Assembly: GCF_013003985.1 (NCBI RefSeq)
Contig: NZ_CP053073.1
Span: 2,976,001-3,040,000, forward strand
Origin: Usitatibacter palustris
GTDB lineage: Bacteria > Pseudomonadota > Gammaproteobacteria > Burkholderiales > Usitatibacteraceae
Length of the DNA stretch: 64,000 bases
Reading direction: 5' to 3'
The notes under the pieces were generated by a model that was given only the letters and a program-made list of their open reading frames with translations, was not told the origin of the DNA and did not search any database. Shown one piece after another: positions 1 to 8,065 of this stretch (positions are counted from its first letter, which is position 1; each line of letters begins with the position of its first letter). Made by a program: the position numbers and the translations under genes.

Positions 1-2
1 AG

Positions 3-647
3 TCCGACATGCGCACCGTCACGGTGAAGGGCCTCGTCGAGAAGGAAGTGAAGGCGGACCAGGCGGTGTGGACGCTGGGCCTGCGCCGCGCGAGCGATCT
101 CCTTCCGGACGCGCACACGAAGGTCACCGCCGACCGCGACGCGGTCCTCGCCTTCCTCAAGAAGCAGGGCTTCACGGATGCCGATATCGAACGGCAACCG
201 ACGAAGACACTCGACAAGCTCGCGCGCGACTTCAGCGGCCAGCAGGCCGAGCGCTTCCGCTACGTCGTTACCACGGCGGTCGTCGTGAAGACCGCGAACG
301 TGGATCTCGTCCGTGCCGCGAGCGGCGCGACCGAGGAGCTCCTCAAGGCGGGCGTCATCCTCGATGCGGAGAACGCGAGTGGCGCGGCGAACCCGCGCTT
401 CGTGCTCGCGAAGTTCAACGACCTGCGCCCGCAACTCCTCGCGGAAGCCACCAAGAACGCGCGCTCCATCGCGCAACAGTTCGCGGCCGATTCGGGCGCG
501 ACGGTCGGCAGCATCCGCTCGGCCAACCAGGGCAACATCCAGATCTTCGGCACCGACGGCAACGACGAGTCGGCCGCCTTCAGCCCCACCAGCGCCGTCA
601 CCAAGAAGATTCGCGTCGTCAGCACGTTCGAGTTCGAGCTGCAGTAA
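3..647 (+). CDS. SIMPL (DUF541) domain protein, 5' end outside window
   Basis: The reading frame is open to the left edge. The conserved start of a SIMPL domain (VTVKGLVEKEVKADQAVW) lies at the first ATG, base 9, so the usual N-terminal signal or membrane anchor probably lies outside the window. The visible 212 residues cover a whole SIMPL domain, ending in the KKIRVVSTFEFEL strand typical of the family. Known SIMPL/DUF541 proteins are periplasmic or surface proteins (BP26 of Brucella, E. coli YggE) of poorly defined function. The stop codon overlaps the peptidase ATG by one base (TAATG), so the two are probably co-translated. Domain call firm, biological role unknown. Confidence 0.8.
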   Translation, partial: SDMRTVTVKGLVEKEVKADQAVWTLGLRRASDLLPDAHTKVTADRDAVLAFLKKQGFTDADIERQPTKTLDKLARDFSGQQAERFRYVVTTAVVVKTANVDLVRAASGATEELLKAGVILDAENASGAANPRFVLAKFNDLRPQLLAEATKNARSIAQQFAADSGATVGSIRSANQGNIQIFGTDGNDESAAFSPTSAVTKKIRVVSTFEFELQ

Positions 648-1993
648 TGATCGACGACGCAGTCCGCGAGCGCTCCGGGGCGCTCGTCCAGACCCTCCTC
701 GATTCCATCCGCATCGCCTCGGTAAGCCTCACGGGCGAAGGCATCGGCGACCAGGTCGCGTTCCTCCGGAAGCGCCTCGAGGGCTGGGGCTTCGCGGTCG
801 AGGTGCACGACACCACGAGCCATCCGATCATCTACGCGGAGGCCGGGCCTGCCGACGCGAAGTTCACGTGGCTGCTCTACGGGCACTACGACGTCTATCC
901 GGCCGACGAGAAGCAGGAAGGCTGGCGGACGAAGCCGTTCGAGCCCGTGATCGAGGGCGACCGGATCTGGGGCCGCGGCGCGGGCGACAACAAGGGCCAG
1001 CACCTCGCGATGCTGGGCGCCATCGCGACGTGGCGCGAAACGCGCGGCGAGCTTCCCGTGCGCATCAAGCTGATCCTCGAAGGCGACGAGGAGACGGGCT
1101 CGGTGCCGCTGCCGAAGTTCGTCGAAGCCAATCGCGCGCGCCTGAAGGCGGATCTGTGCGTCTACTCCGACGGCCCGATGTTCCCGAACGACCAGCCGGT
1201 GCTGCTGATGGGCGTGCGCGGCAACCTCGGCCTCGAATTCATCTCGAAGGGCGCGAAGAGGAACCTCCACTCCGGAAACTTCGGCGGCGTGGCGCCCAAC
1301 CCGACGCTCGACCTCATTCATTTCCTCGCGGAGATCGTCGATCGCGACGGCAAGCTCACGGTGCCCGGCGCGGGTTACGCCGACGTGAAGGTGGCGCCCG
1401 CGGATCTCGAGGCGGTACGCACGCTGCCGGTGGACCACGAGGGCTTTCGCGAAAGCGTGGGCGCCGATCCCACCACGGGCAGCGACGACGCGCTCTTCCA
1501 CGAGCGCCTGATGCTGCGACCGGCATTCAATGTCTCGGGCTTTGCAGCGGGCTACAGCGGCGCGGGGTCGAAGTCGATCATCTTCAAGGAGGCGATCGCG
1601 AAGGCCGACGTGCGGCTCGTGGCCGGGCAGGATCCGGTTGCAGTCGCGGATGCGATCCGCGCGCACGCGGCGAAGCTCGGCTACAAGGGCATCGAGATCA
1701 AGTCGCTCAAGGGCACGCCCGCCTCGCGCACGCCGCTCGATCACGCCTTCGTGCCGATGGTGCGCGATGCGGTGGCGAAGGGTTTCGGGCGCGATCCGTT
1801 CGTGGTGCCGAGCCTGGGCGGGACGACGCCCGACTTCGTCTTCACGAAGCTGCTCGGGCTTCCCTCGATCGTGATTCCGCTGGCACCCTACGACGAGAAC
1901 AACCACGCGCCCAACGAATCGACCAAGGTTTCGCTCTACCTCGCCGGCGTGCGCTCCGGCCTGCACCTGCTCGAGGCCATGGCGCGCGCGTAG
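647..1993 (+). CDS. M20 family metallopeptidase (dipeptidase/ArgE-DapE type)
   Basis: A 448-aa zinc-dependent amidohydrolase of the M20 peptidase family, which hydrolyses dipeptides or N-acyl amino acids in the cytoplasm. The metal-binding signature is intact: GHYDVYP with H80 and D82, the bridging Asp in GRGAGDNKG (D114), and the catalytic/metal Glu pair in EGDEETGS (E148, E149). A dimerisation lid domain follows (about 200-330), and the protein ends with the conserved SIVIPLAPYDENNHAPNE segment containing the last His ligand. The ATG at 647 overlaps the SIMPL stop by one base. The length fits the CNDP-like dipeptidase branch. The exact substrate cannot be read from sequence. Confidence 0.9.
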   Translation: MIDDAVRERSGALVQTLLDSIRIASVSLTGEGIGDQVAFLRKRLEGWGFAVEVHDTTSHPIIYAEAGPADAKFTWLLYGHYDVYPADEKQEGWRTKPFEPVIEGDRIWGRGAGDNKGQHLAMLGAIATWRETRGELPVRIKLILEGDEETGSVPLPKFVEANRARLKADLCVYSDGPMFPNDQPVLLMGVRGNLGLEFISKGAKRNLHSGNFGGVAPNPTLDLIHFLAEIVDRDGKLTVPGAGYADVKVAPADLEAVRTLPVDHEGFRESVGADPTTGSDDALFHERLMLRPAFNVSGFAAGYSGAGSKSIIFKEAIAKADVRLVAGQDPVAVADAIRAHAAKLGYKGIEIKSLKGTPASRTPLDHAFVPMVRDAVAKGFGRDPFVVPSLGGTTPDFVFTKLLGLPSIVIPLAPYDENNHAPNESTKVSLYLAGVRSGLHLLEAMARA

Positions 1994-2488
1994 TTACTTG
2001 TCGGACTGGATGAGCTCGTACGCGGCCTTGTCGATGGCGCGGTAGTCCATCTTGCCGCCGTTCATCCCCATCAGGAACGTGAGGCACGACTCCTTGTGGC
2101 GGCCGAACGGCGTCTTCTCGAACGTGCGCTTGAAGGCGGCGCGGGTTTCGCGGACCGCCTGCTCGCGCCGGCTGTTGAGCGTATCGACCACCAGCTTGTC
2201 GACGACCTCCTTGCCCTCGGCCTTTTCCATGCGCAGGGCGTACTTGCCGGCGAGGAGCTTCGCCTTCTGTTCGTAGGTGAGGTTGCGCGATTCCCATTCC
2301 ATCACGGCGTCGAGCGACATGCTCTCGATATCCGGATAGCGCGTCGTGCATTCCTCGATGGTGGTGAAGACGATCGCGCGGGGCACGACCGACGCACTCA
2401 CCAGCACCACGAGGTTCTCGCGGTCGGTGGCGGCGAAGGCCGGGGCGGCGACGAAGGCGGCGACTAGGGCGGCTGCAAGGGCTTTCAT
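1994..2488 (-). CDS. Hypothetical exported protein
   Basis: A 164-aa protein starting with a clear Sec signal peptide (MKALAAALVAAFVAAPAFAA, cut expected after about residue 20), so it should be periplasmic. The ATG at 2488 was chosen because an upstream in-frame ATG would place 13 charged residues before this signal. The mature part is charged and mostly helical, with TTIEECTTRYPDIESMSL and KESCLTFLMGMNGGKMDYRAID; its two cysteines could form one disulfide. I recognise no family. Its TAA abuts the TAG of the converging peptidase gene with no spacer. It is read divergently from the Rieske gene. Confidence 0.7.
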   Translation of the reverse strand: MKALAAALVAAFVAAPAFAATDRENLVVLVSASVVPRAIVFTTIEECTTRYPDIESMSLDAVMEWESRNLTYEQKAKLLAGKYALRMEKAEGKEVVDKLVVDTLNSRREQAVRETRAAFKRTFEKTPFGRHKESCLTFLMGMNGGKMDYRAIDKAAYELIQSDK

Positions 2489-2538
2489 GCTGCGTCTTTC
2501 GGTAATAGAGTGGCCTGAGTCCTCCATTTTACCCTTCC

Positions 2539-3579
2539 GTGACCTCCCTCTACCGCGTCGATCCCGACATCACGCAAGCCTCGACGATCGAGGCGAGCTT
2601 CTATTCCGACGCCGCCGCATTCGCCCTCGCCCGGGATCGGATCTTCGCCCGCAGCTGGCAATGGCTGGGCGACCTCGCGGACGTGGTCGACTCCGGATCG
2701 CTCTCGCCGCGCGACGTGCTCCCGGGGTGCCTCGACGAGCCGCTGCTGCTCGCCCGCGATGCCGCCGGCGAATTGCGCTGCCTCTCCAACGTGTGCACCC
2801 ATCGCGGCAACATCCTGGTGAAGGCGCCCTGCCACGCGAAGGAGATTCGCTGCGGCTATCACTCGCGGCGCTTCGACCTCGCCGGGAAGATGACCTTCAT
2901 GCCGGAGTTCAAGGAGGCGCGGGATTTCCCCTCGGCCACCGACGACCTTCCGCGCGTGCCGTTTGCGACGTGGGCGGGACACGCATTCGCGTCCATCGCG
3001 CCGGCCGCACCGCTCACCGATTTCCTCAGCGACGTGCGCAGCCGCATCGACGAGGCTTCGGTCGCGGGTTATCACTACGACCCATCCCGCAGCCGCGACT
3101 ACGAGATCGACGCCCATTGGGCGCTCTACGTGGAGAACTACCTCGAGGGTTTCCACATCCCGTTCGTGCACGCGGGCCTGAACGAGGTCGTCGACTACGG
3201 CAACTACTCGAGCGAGCTCTTCCGCTACTCGAACCTGCAGCTCGCGCTCACGAAGGCCGGTGACGTCGCCGCGCATTACTTCTGGGTGTTCCCCAACCTG
3301 ATGCTCAACTTCTATCCGTGGGGACTGTCGCTGAACCTCGTCGAGCCGCTCGGAATGAACCGCACGCGGGTGAAGTTCCGCAGCTACGTGGGCGATGCCT
3401 CGAAGCTCGACACCGGTGCGGGAAGCTCGCTCGATCGCGTCGAGTTGGAGGACGAGGCCATCGTGCACGCGGTCAGCCGCGGCGTGCGCTCGCGCTTCTA
3501 CAAGCGCGGCCGCTACTCACCCACGCGCGAGCGCGGCGTGCATCACTTCCATCGGTTGCTGTGCGAGTTCCTCGAGTGA
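2539..3579 (+). CDS. Rieske ring-hydroxylating oxygenase alpha subunit
   Basis: A 346-aa non-heme iron oxygenase. The N-terminal Rieske [2Fe-2S] domain has C86-T-H88 and C105-G-Y-H108. The C-terminal SRPBCC catalytic domain has the mononuclear iron motif NYLEGFHIPFVH (H206, H211). The protein is shorter than classical aromatic dioxygenase alpha subunits (about 430-460 aa), and no beta subunit or reductase gene lies nearby. The tail VRSRFYKRGRYSPTRERGVHHFHRLL is like that of the glycine-betaine/choline (GbcA/CntA-like) branch, so demethylation of a small substrate is possible; that is inference. The start is GTG at 2539 with no good ribosome site. It converges on the TPR lipoprotein gene with a 3-bp gap. 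Confidence 0.85.
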   Translation: MTSLYRVDPDITQASTIEASFYSDAAAFALARDRIFARSWQWLGDLADVVDSGSLSPRDVLPGCLDEPLLLARDAAGELRCLSNVCTHRGNILVKAPCHAKEIRCGYHSRRFDLAGKMTFMPEFKEARDFPSATDDLPRVPFATWAGHAFASIAPAAPLTDFLSDVRSRIDEASVAGYHYDPSRSRDYEIDAHWALYVENYLEGFHIPFVHAGLNEVVDYGNYSSELFRYSNLQLALTKAGDVAAHYFWVFPNLMLNFYPWGLSLNLVEPLGMNRTRVKFRSYVGDASKLDTGAGSSLDRVELEDEAIVHAVSRGVRSRFYKRGRYSPTRERGVHHFHRLLCEFLE

Positions 3580-3582
3580 GGC

Positions 3583-4251
3583 TCAGGAAATTCCGTACTC
3601 GCTGACCTTGGCCTTGAGGTGCGGAACCATGAGGATCGAGTCCTCGTCCGCGGGCTTGCGCTTCACCAGCGCGTCGGCCTTGCGGAAGTCCTCCCTCGCC
3701 TCGTCCCTGCGCCCCAGGTGCTCGTAGGAGAGTCCTCGCCGCCAGTAGATCCAGGCGTAGTCCGGTTGCACGGTAATCCCGCGCGTGAACGCCGTGACGG
3801 CCTCTTCATGGCGGCCCATCTCCGCGAACGTCCAGCCCAGGTGGTACTGCGTCATGATGTTCGGCTGCTTGTCCTGCTTCTCCGCGCTCCTCGCGGCCTC
3901 GAGGCTTTCGTCGAGCCTTCCGGCCTTGCGCATGTAGAGCGAGAGATTGATCAGGGTCCGATGGCTGGGAGCGGGGTCGAGGCGGACGAACGCCATCTGG
4001 TCATCCGCGGCATTCCTGAAGTCGCCGGACTTGTAGAACGCCCAGGCCCGCACTTCGAAGGCGCGCATCTTCGTTGCCGCGGCAAGGTCCGCCGACGCCA
4101 GGCACCTCGTTTCCAGGTCGATCGCGTCGCGGTAGCGCCCCTCGCTCCCGGCCCTGTCCCCGGACGCGCACGATTCGGGTTCGGGGGTGCTGCACGCGCC
4201 CAGCACGAGCAGGAGCATTGGCAGGGCGTGGAGAATCTCCCGCATGGGCAT
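3583..4251 (-). CDS. TPR-repeat lipoprotein
   Basis: A 222-aa protein with a lipoprotein signal (MPMREILHALPMLLLVLGAC, lipobox LGAC), followed by tetratricopeptide-type helix pairs from about residue 35 to the end, for example YHLGWTFAEMGRHEEAVTAF and YIYW-like helices. It should be anchored to a membrane facing the periplasm and act as a protein-interaction scaffold; partner unknown. The start at 4251 is preceded by AGAGGT at good spacing. A second ATG lies two codons later. It begins 8 bp after the dehydrogenase stop, so it is probably the last gene of that transcript. Confidence 0.8.
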   Translation of the reverse strand: MPMREILHALPMLLLVLGACSTPEPESCASGDRAGSEGRYRDAIDLETRCLASADLAAATKMRAFEVRAWAFYKSGDFRNAADDQMAFVRLDPAPSHRTLINLSLYMRKAGRLDESLEAARSAEKQDKQPNIMTQYHLGWTFAEMGRHEEAVTAFTRGITVQPDYAWIYWRRGLSYEHLGRRDEAREDFRKADALVKRKPADEDSILMVPHLKAKVSEYGIS

Positions 4252-4259
4252 GGCGACCT

Positions 4260-5195
4260 CTAGGCCGCAGTCGAATGGGCCCGGACCACGTCGTCGAAGT
4301 TGCCGTCCGCCTTGAAGCCCATCGCCAGCGCGCGCTCGGTGCGAAAGCGCGTGGGCCAGGTCTTCACGATGCCCTGGATGCGCGCGTCGTCGACGAAACG
4401 AACGCGGGACTCGGCGTCCTTGCCGGCAACGCGCCCGAGGGCGGCGAGCATCTCGCGCACGCTGAGCGTGATGCCCGGCAGGTTCACCGAGCGCTGCGAG
4501 GGCCACGCGGAAGCGGGGAGATCGCGCGCATGCACGAAGGCTTCCACCACGCGCGTCGGCGACAGGATCCACACGCTCGTGGAATCGGGCACGGGACAAT
4601 CGACGTTCACGCCCGCGAGCGGCTCGCGAATGATCGAGCTCGCGAACGACGAGGCCGCGAGGTTGGGCTTGCCGGGACGCACGACGATCGTCGGCAGCCG
4701 CAGCGAGCGCCCGTCGATGAAACCCTTGCGCGTGTAGTCGGCGACCAGGTGCTCGCTCATCAACTTCTGGATGCCGTAGGAAGTCTGCGGCGTGGGCGTC
4801 GTGGAATCGTCGAGCACGTCGGGCAGCGCGCCGCCGAACACCGCGACCGAGCTCGCGAAGACGACCTTGGGCGGCGAAGGGAGCTTGCGGCAGGCTTCAA
4901 GCAGCGCCCGCGTGCCGTCCAGATTGACGCGATAGCCGAGGTCGAAGTCGGCCTCCGCGCCACCGCTCACCACTGCGGCGAGATGGAACACCTCGGTGGT
5001 GTCGGGTGTCAGCGCGCGCGCAAGGACCGCGGGATCGGTGAGGTCGCCGGTGATGCGTTCGATGCGCGGATCGGCCACACCGGGAAACGCGACATCGACG
5101 ACGCGCACTTTCGCGCCGGGTTCCGCCGCGATCAGCGCGGCGAGCCGCGAGCCGAGGAAGCCACCGCCACCGGTAATGAGTACCGAGCGCGCCAT
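4260..5195 (-). CDS. NAD-dependent epimerase/dehydratase, DenD (D-erythronate dehydrogenase)-like
   Basis: A 311-aa extended short-chain dehydrogenase. It has the NAD-binding TGGGGFLGSRLA at residues 7-18, the Asp that selects NAD near residue 34, the active-site Ser in FASSVAVFG and the catalytic SYGIQK (YxxxK). The segment VVRPGKPNLAASSFASSIIR and the following W-x-x-SP are typical of D-erythronate dehydrogenases (DenD), which oxidise D-erythronate to 2-oxo-tetronate. No denBC-like kinase or aldolase genes are adjacent, so the substrate is uncertain. The ATG at 5195 overlaps the stop of the upstream 53-aa gene by one base (TGATG), implying translational coupling. Confidence 0.8.
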   Translation of the reverse strand: MARSVLITGGGGFLGSRLAALIAAEPGAKVRVVDVAFPGVADPRIERITGDLTDPAVLARALTPDTTEVFHLAAVVSGGAEADFDLGYRVNLDGTRALLEACRKLPSPPKVVFASSVAVFGGALPDVLDDSTTPTPQTSYGIQKLMSEHLVADYTRKGFIDGRSLRLPTIVVRPGKPNLAASSFASSIIREPLAGVNVDCPVPDSTSVWILSPTRVVEAFVHARDLPASAWPSQRSVNLPGITLSVREMLAALGRVAGKDAESRVRFVDDARIQGIVKTWPTRFRTERALAMGFKADGNFDDVVRAHSTAA

Positions 5196-5356
5196 CACTT
5201 GCCTTTCTTGGCGTTCGCGGCCTTGGCGGCACCCGCCTTGTCGTCCTTGGCTTTCTCTTCCGGCGTGTAGTCGCCGATGATTCCCTTCGCGGGGCAAACG
5301 TTGAACACGGGACACTTGCGACAGCCGACGGCGATTGCGACGGGGCAGATCTTCAT
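5195..5356 (-). CDS. Small four-cysteine protein (53 aa), coupled to DenD-like gene
   Basis: A short frame of 53 codons from ATG at 5356 to TGA at 5197-5195. The N-terminal half reads MKICPVAIAVGCRKCPVFNV then CPAKG, with cysteines at 4, 12, 15 and 21 (C-x7-C-x2-C-x5-C). The C-terminal half is a Lys/Ala-rich basic tail. Four cysteines in 18 residues could ligate zinc or a small Fe-S cluster; this is inference. The TGA overlaps the dehydrogenase ATG by one base, and GGGAG lies upstream of its own start. Both features, plus the codon usage, argue for a real gene. I know no named family for it. Confidence 0.65.
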   Translation of the reverse strand: MKICPVAIAVGCRKCPVFNVCPAKGIIGDYTPEEKAKDDKAGAAKAANAKKGK

Positions 5357-5415
5357 GGCTTCTTCTCCCACCAGCCGGGCGGCCGGATCTCTCGTTGCCG
5401 AATGATACGCGCGGT

Positions 5416-6003
5416 TCAGGCCGCGTCCGGATGATCGCGCGCGACGAGCGTGAGGTAGTGCGCGATCTCGCCGCCCGCGAGCGGCTTGGCCATCACGCGC
5501 AACGTGTTGTCCTGCTTGCCGATCGTCACGCCGTGGCGCTTGCGAACATCCAGGTAACCGTTTCGTTCCCAGAACCGCTCGGCGCGCGCGTTGCCCATGA
5601 CCACGCCCAGGCGCGACCAGCGGGCTCCACCGGCACGCATCCAGGCTTCGAGGTCCTCGTAGATCGCGCGCGCATTGCCGCGGCCGTGCATTGACGTGGC
5701 CACGATGAAGAGCCCGATGTGCCAGACGCCCGCGGCGAAGAGATTCACGAGGACGTTGGCCATGCCGACGAATTCGCCGTTCGCGTCGACGAAGCCGATC
5801 AGCCAGCGCTTGTCGTACGGATAGCCCGCGGGCGGCAGGATCGTGATCTCGTCGCGCGCCTCGTCGGGCGTGGGCGGCTGTGCGCCCACGGCGATGCAGT
5901 ACTCGGGATTTCGCTCGAAGAACGCCTGCAGGACGGGAATGTCGCCTTCGTCCATCTCGAAGGCTCGCACATCGCCGGACGTGAAAAGCAGGTCCTTCGT
6001 CAC
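5416..6003 (-). CDS. GNAT family N-acetyltransferase
   Basis: A 195-aa acetyl-CoA-dependent N-acyltransferase. The GNAT core is visible: the beta4 strand in WHIGLFIVATSMHGRGNARA, with the pyrophosphate-binding loop (Q/R-x-x-G-x-G/A as HGRGNA), and the late motif NARAERFWERNGY. The start was placed at GTG 6003 because GAGGAG sits 4 bases upstream; the frame stays open further 5' but lacks a ribosome site. Substrate unknown. It follows ridA by 38 bp in the same direction. Confidence 0.8.
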   Translation of the reverse strand: MTKDLLFTSGDVRAFEMDEGDIPVLQAFFERNPEYCIAVGAQPPTPDEARDEITILPPAGYPYDKRWLIGFVDANGEFVGMANVLVNLFAAGVWHIGLFIVATSMHGRGNARAIYEDLEAWMRAGGARWSRLGVVMGNARAERFWERNGYLDVRKRHGVTIGKQDNTLRVMAKPLAGGEIAHYLTLVARDHPDAA

Positions 6004-6041
6004 TTCGCTCCTCAGGATGACAGTGCCAAAGGATGACAGCG

Positions 6042-6389
6042 CTAGAGGGCGGCCACGCACATGATCTCGACCTTGAAGGACGGATTGGCGAGGCGGGCTT
6101 CGATGGTCGCGCGCGCCGGGGTGTGTCCGGCGACGACCCACTTCTCCCATGCGACGTTCATGCCCGCGAAATCGCCCATGCAGGTGAGGAAGATCTGCGC
6201 GGAGAGGATCTTCGTCTTGTCGCTGCCGACCTTCGCGAGGAGCGCGTCGATCTTGGCAAGGACTTCCTCGGTCTGTCCGGTGATGTCCTTGTTGCCGTCG
6301 TCGGGCACTTCACCCGCGAGGTAGACGGTGTTGCCGTGCACGACGATTTCCGAGAGGCGCTTGCCGACGTTGTGGCGCTGGATGCTCAT
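6042..6389 (-). CDS. RidA family (YjgF/YER057c/UK114) enamine/imine deaminase
   Basis: A 115-aa trimeric RidA-type protein. RidA hydrolyses the reactive enamine/imine intermediates released by PLP enzymes such as threonine dehydratase. Family features are the N-terminal HNVGKRLSEIVVHGNTVYLA, GQTEEVLAKIDALLAKVG and the arginine in TPARATIEARLANP that binds the substrate carboxylate. The C-terminal VEIMCVAAL is also typical. ATG at 6389 has AGGAG seven bases upstream. The neighbourhood contains ilvA and dadA, exactly the enzymes that generate such intermediates, which supports a damage-control role. The residue set is of the general RidA superfamily; the subgroup is not certain. Confidence 0.88.
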   Translation of the reverse strand: MSIQRHNVGKRLSEIVVHGNTVYLAGEVPDDGNKDITGQTEEVLAKIDALLAKVGSDKTKILSAQIFLTCMGDFAGMNVAWEKWVVAGHTPARATIEARLANPSFKVEIMCVAAL

Positions 6390-6406
6390 CACGTTTCTCC
6401 TGGTCG

Positions 6407-6450
6407 AAAAAAGGGGACAGTCCCCTTTTCTGAAATGGGGACTGTCCCCT
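6407..6450 (-). terminator. Inverted-repeat terminator-like element (GGGGACAGTCCCC pair)
   Basis: Two 19-nt arms, 6412-6430 and 6432-6450, are reverse complements with one mismatch and a single-base loop. Each arm holds a 13-nt near-palindrome (GGGGACAGTCCCC at 6413-6425, GGGGACTGTCCCC at 6437-6449). Read leftward, the hairpin starts at the stop codon of the exported-protein gene and is followed by six T, so it fits an intrinsic terminator upstream of ridA. The same module is familiar to me as a scattered intergenic repeat in proteobacterial genomes, so it may be a REP-like element used as a terminator. Confidence 0.65.
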
Positions 6451-6845
6451 TATTTTTTCTTCGGGATCTTGAGGGTGCGTTCCTTGCCACTCGCGCCGCC
6501 GGGCTTTATGCGCGCGCGAATCACCACGTGGGCAATGTCGGTGGGCAGCTTCACGTTCGTGGCGGTCACGCTGAAAGGCTGCTCGTTGAGGTGATGGTTC
6601 TTCACCGGGATCGTGTGGAGCACTTTTCCCTCGGGATCGAGGATCTCCACGCGATCGGCATAGGACGACGGTCCCGTGTCCTTGCTCCGCACGGTCGCGC
6701 GGATATCCCAGGTTCCATCCATGTTCTTCGACATCGCCGCACCCACCACGTTGGCGGGGCCTTCGGATTTCTTCGCGGTCGAGGCGAACGCCGGGACCAT
6801 GACCAGGCCAAGAACGAGGACTGCGATGCGGGCGGCGTTTCTCAT
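6450..6845 (-). CDS. Hypothetical exported protein
   Basis: A 131-aa protein with a Sec signal (MRNAARIAVLVLGLVMVPAF, cut near ASTA-K). The mature part looks like a beta-sandwich: GTWDIRATVRSKDTGPSSYA, VEILDPEGKVLHTIPV, then FSVTATNVKLPTDIAHVVIR, and it ends in the basic tail LKIPKKK. I recognise no family. The ATG at 6845-6843 overlaps the ilvA stop (ATGA, 6842-6845), so it is translationally coupled to ilvA. Its stop lies at the edge of the inverted-repeat terminator. Confidence 0.7.
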   Translation of the reverse strand: MRNAARIAVLVLGLVMVPAFASTAKKSEGPANVVGAAMSKNMDGTWDIRATVRSKDTGPSSYADRVEILDPEGKVLHTIPVKNHHLNEQPFSVTATNVKLPTDIAHVVIRARIKPGGASGKERTLKIPKKK

Positions 6846-8065
6846 GCGGACTCCTTTTCGTCGGCGCCGTACGCGCGAGCCGAGAAACCCTCGGCCTGCA
6901 ACGCCTCGACGATCTGCTTGACGTGCGCGTGGTTGCGGGTCTTCACCACGAGGTCGATCTCGACTTGCTGAACCGCGAGCTGCGTGAACTTGCGCTGGTG
7001 ATGCACTTCCTCGACGCTGGCATTGTGCAGCGCGAGGCACGCCGTGATCTTCGCGAGCGAGCCCGGAAGGTCGCGCGCCTCCACCTCGATGCGCGCGAGG
7101 CGCCCCGAGCGCACCATGCCGCGCTGGACGATGTCGGCGAGCATCAGCGGATCGATGTTGCCGCCGCAGAGCACCAGCCCCACCTTGCGGCCCTTGAAGC
7201 GCGCCGGATCCTTGAGCAGCGCCGCAAGTGACGCCGCACCCGCACCCTCGACGACGGTCTTCTCGATTTCCAGCAGCAACACGATCGCCTCCTCGATGTC
7301 GCCCTCATCGACGAGCACGATATCGGCCACGTGTTTCGCGACGATTTCCTTCGTGAGCTTGCCCGGCTCCTTCACTGCGATGCCTTCGGCGATCGTCGAA
7401 GGCCCGAAGTGGGGCGGCGTGCCGCGCACCGCGTGGTACATGCCCGGAAAGCGCGCCACTTCGACGCCTATCACTTCGATGTCGGGCTTCAGCGCCTTGG
7501 CCGCGAGCGTGATGCCGGAGATGAGCCCGCCGCCGCCGATCGCGATGACGAGCATGTCGAGCTCGGGATGCATCTCGAGCATCTCCAGGCCGATCGTCCC
7601 CTGCCCGGCGATGATCCGTTCGTCGTCGTACGGGTGCACGAAGTTGAGGTCGCGTTCCTTGCACAGGCGCTGCGCTTCGCGCATCGCGTCGTCGAAGCCC
7701 TCGCCGTGCAGCACGACTTGCGCGCCGTGCTTGCGCGTGTGCTCGACCTTCACGAACGGCGTGTGCTGGGGCATCACGATCGTGGAGGGAATTCCCAATC
7801 GCGTCGCGTGATACGCCACACCCTGCGCGTGGTTGCCCGCGGAACAGGCGATCACACCCTTCTTGCGCTGCTCGGGTGTCAGCGACAGCAGCTTGTTGAT
7901 CGCACCGCGTTCCTTGAACGACGCGGTGAACTGGTGGTTCTCGAACTTGAGGTAGACCTGGGCGCCCGTGATCTCCGAGAGCGTCTGGGACTTGAGGAAA
8001 GGCGTGCGCACCACCTGGCCTTCGATGGCGCGGGCGGCGGCGCGGATGTCGTCGAGCGTGATCAC
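6842..8065 (-). CDS. ilvA: Threonine dehydratase (threonine ammonia-lyase) with C-terminal ACT domain
   Basis: A 407-aa PLP-dependent fold-type II enzyme converting L-threonine to 2-oxobutanoate and ammonia. K51 in TASFKERGA is the PLP lysine, GGGGLISG binds the cofactor phosphate, and CSAGNHAQGVA is the substrate loop. A single ACT-type domain follows from about residue 328 (IEVEARDLPGSLAKITACLA). This single-ACT, 400-residue architecture matches the TdcB-like/ilvA_1Cterm branch rather than the 500-residue two-ACT biosynthetic IlvA, so the role may be catabolic. The GTG start at 8065 overlaps the dadA stop (GTGA), and its own stop overlaps the next gene's ATG. Confidence 0.9.
   Translation of the reverse strand: MITLDDIRAAARAIEGQVVRTPFLKSQTLSEITGAQVYLKFENHQFTASFKERGAINKLLSLTPEQRKKGVIACSAGNHAQGVAYHATRLGIPSTIVMPQHTPFVKVEHTRKHGAQVVLHGEGFDDAMREAQRLCKERDLNFVHPYDDERIIAGQGTIGLEMLEMHPELDMLVIAIGGGGLISGITLAAKALKPDIEVIGVEVARFPGMYHAVRGTPPHFGPSTIAEGIAVKEPGKLTKEIVAKHVADIVLVDEGDIEEAIVLLLEIEKTVVEGAGAASLAALLKDPARFKGRKVGLVLCGGNIDPLMLADIVQRGMVRSGRLARIEVEARDLPGSLAKITACLALHNASVEEVHHQRKFTQLAVQQVEIDLVVKTRNHAHVKQIVEALQAEGFSARAYGADEKESA

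Noticed and set aside
3583..4599. A 338-aa version of the TPR lipoprotein
   Set aside because: It would overlap 340 bp of the DenD-like gene; the lipoprotein signal starts at 4251 with its own ribosome site.
5416..6150. A longer 244-aa version of the GNAT protein
   Set aside because: The extra N-terminus overlaps the start of ridA's coding end and is Arg-rich shadow sequence; GTG at 6003 has a strong ribosome site.
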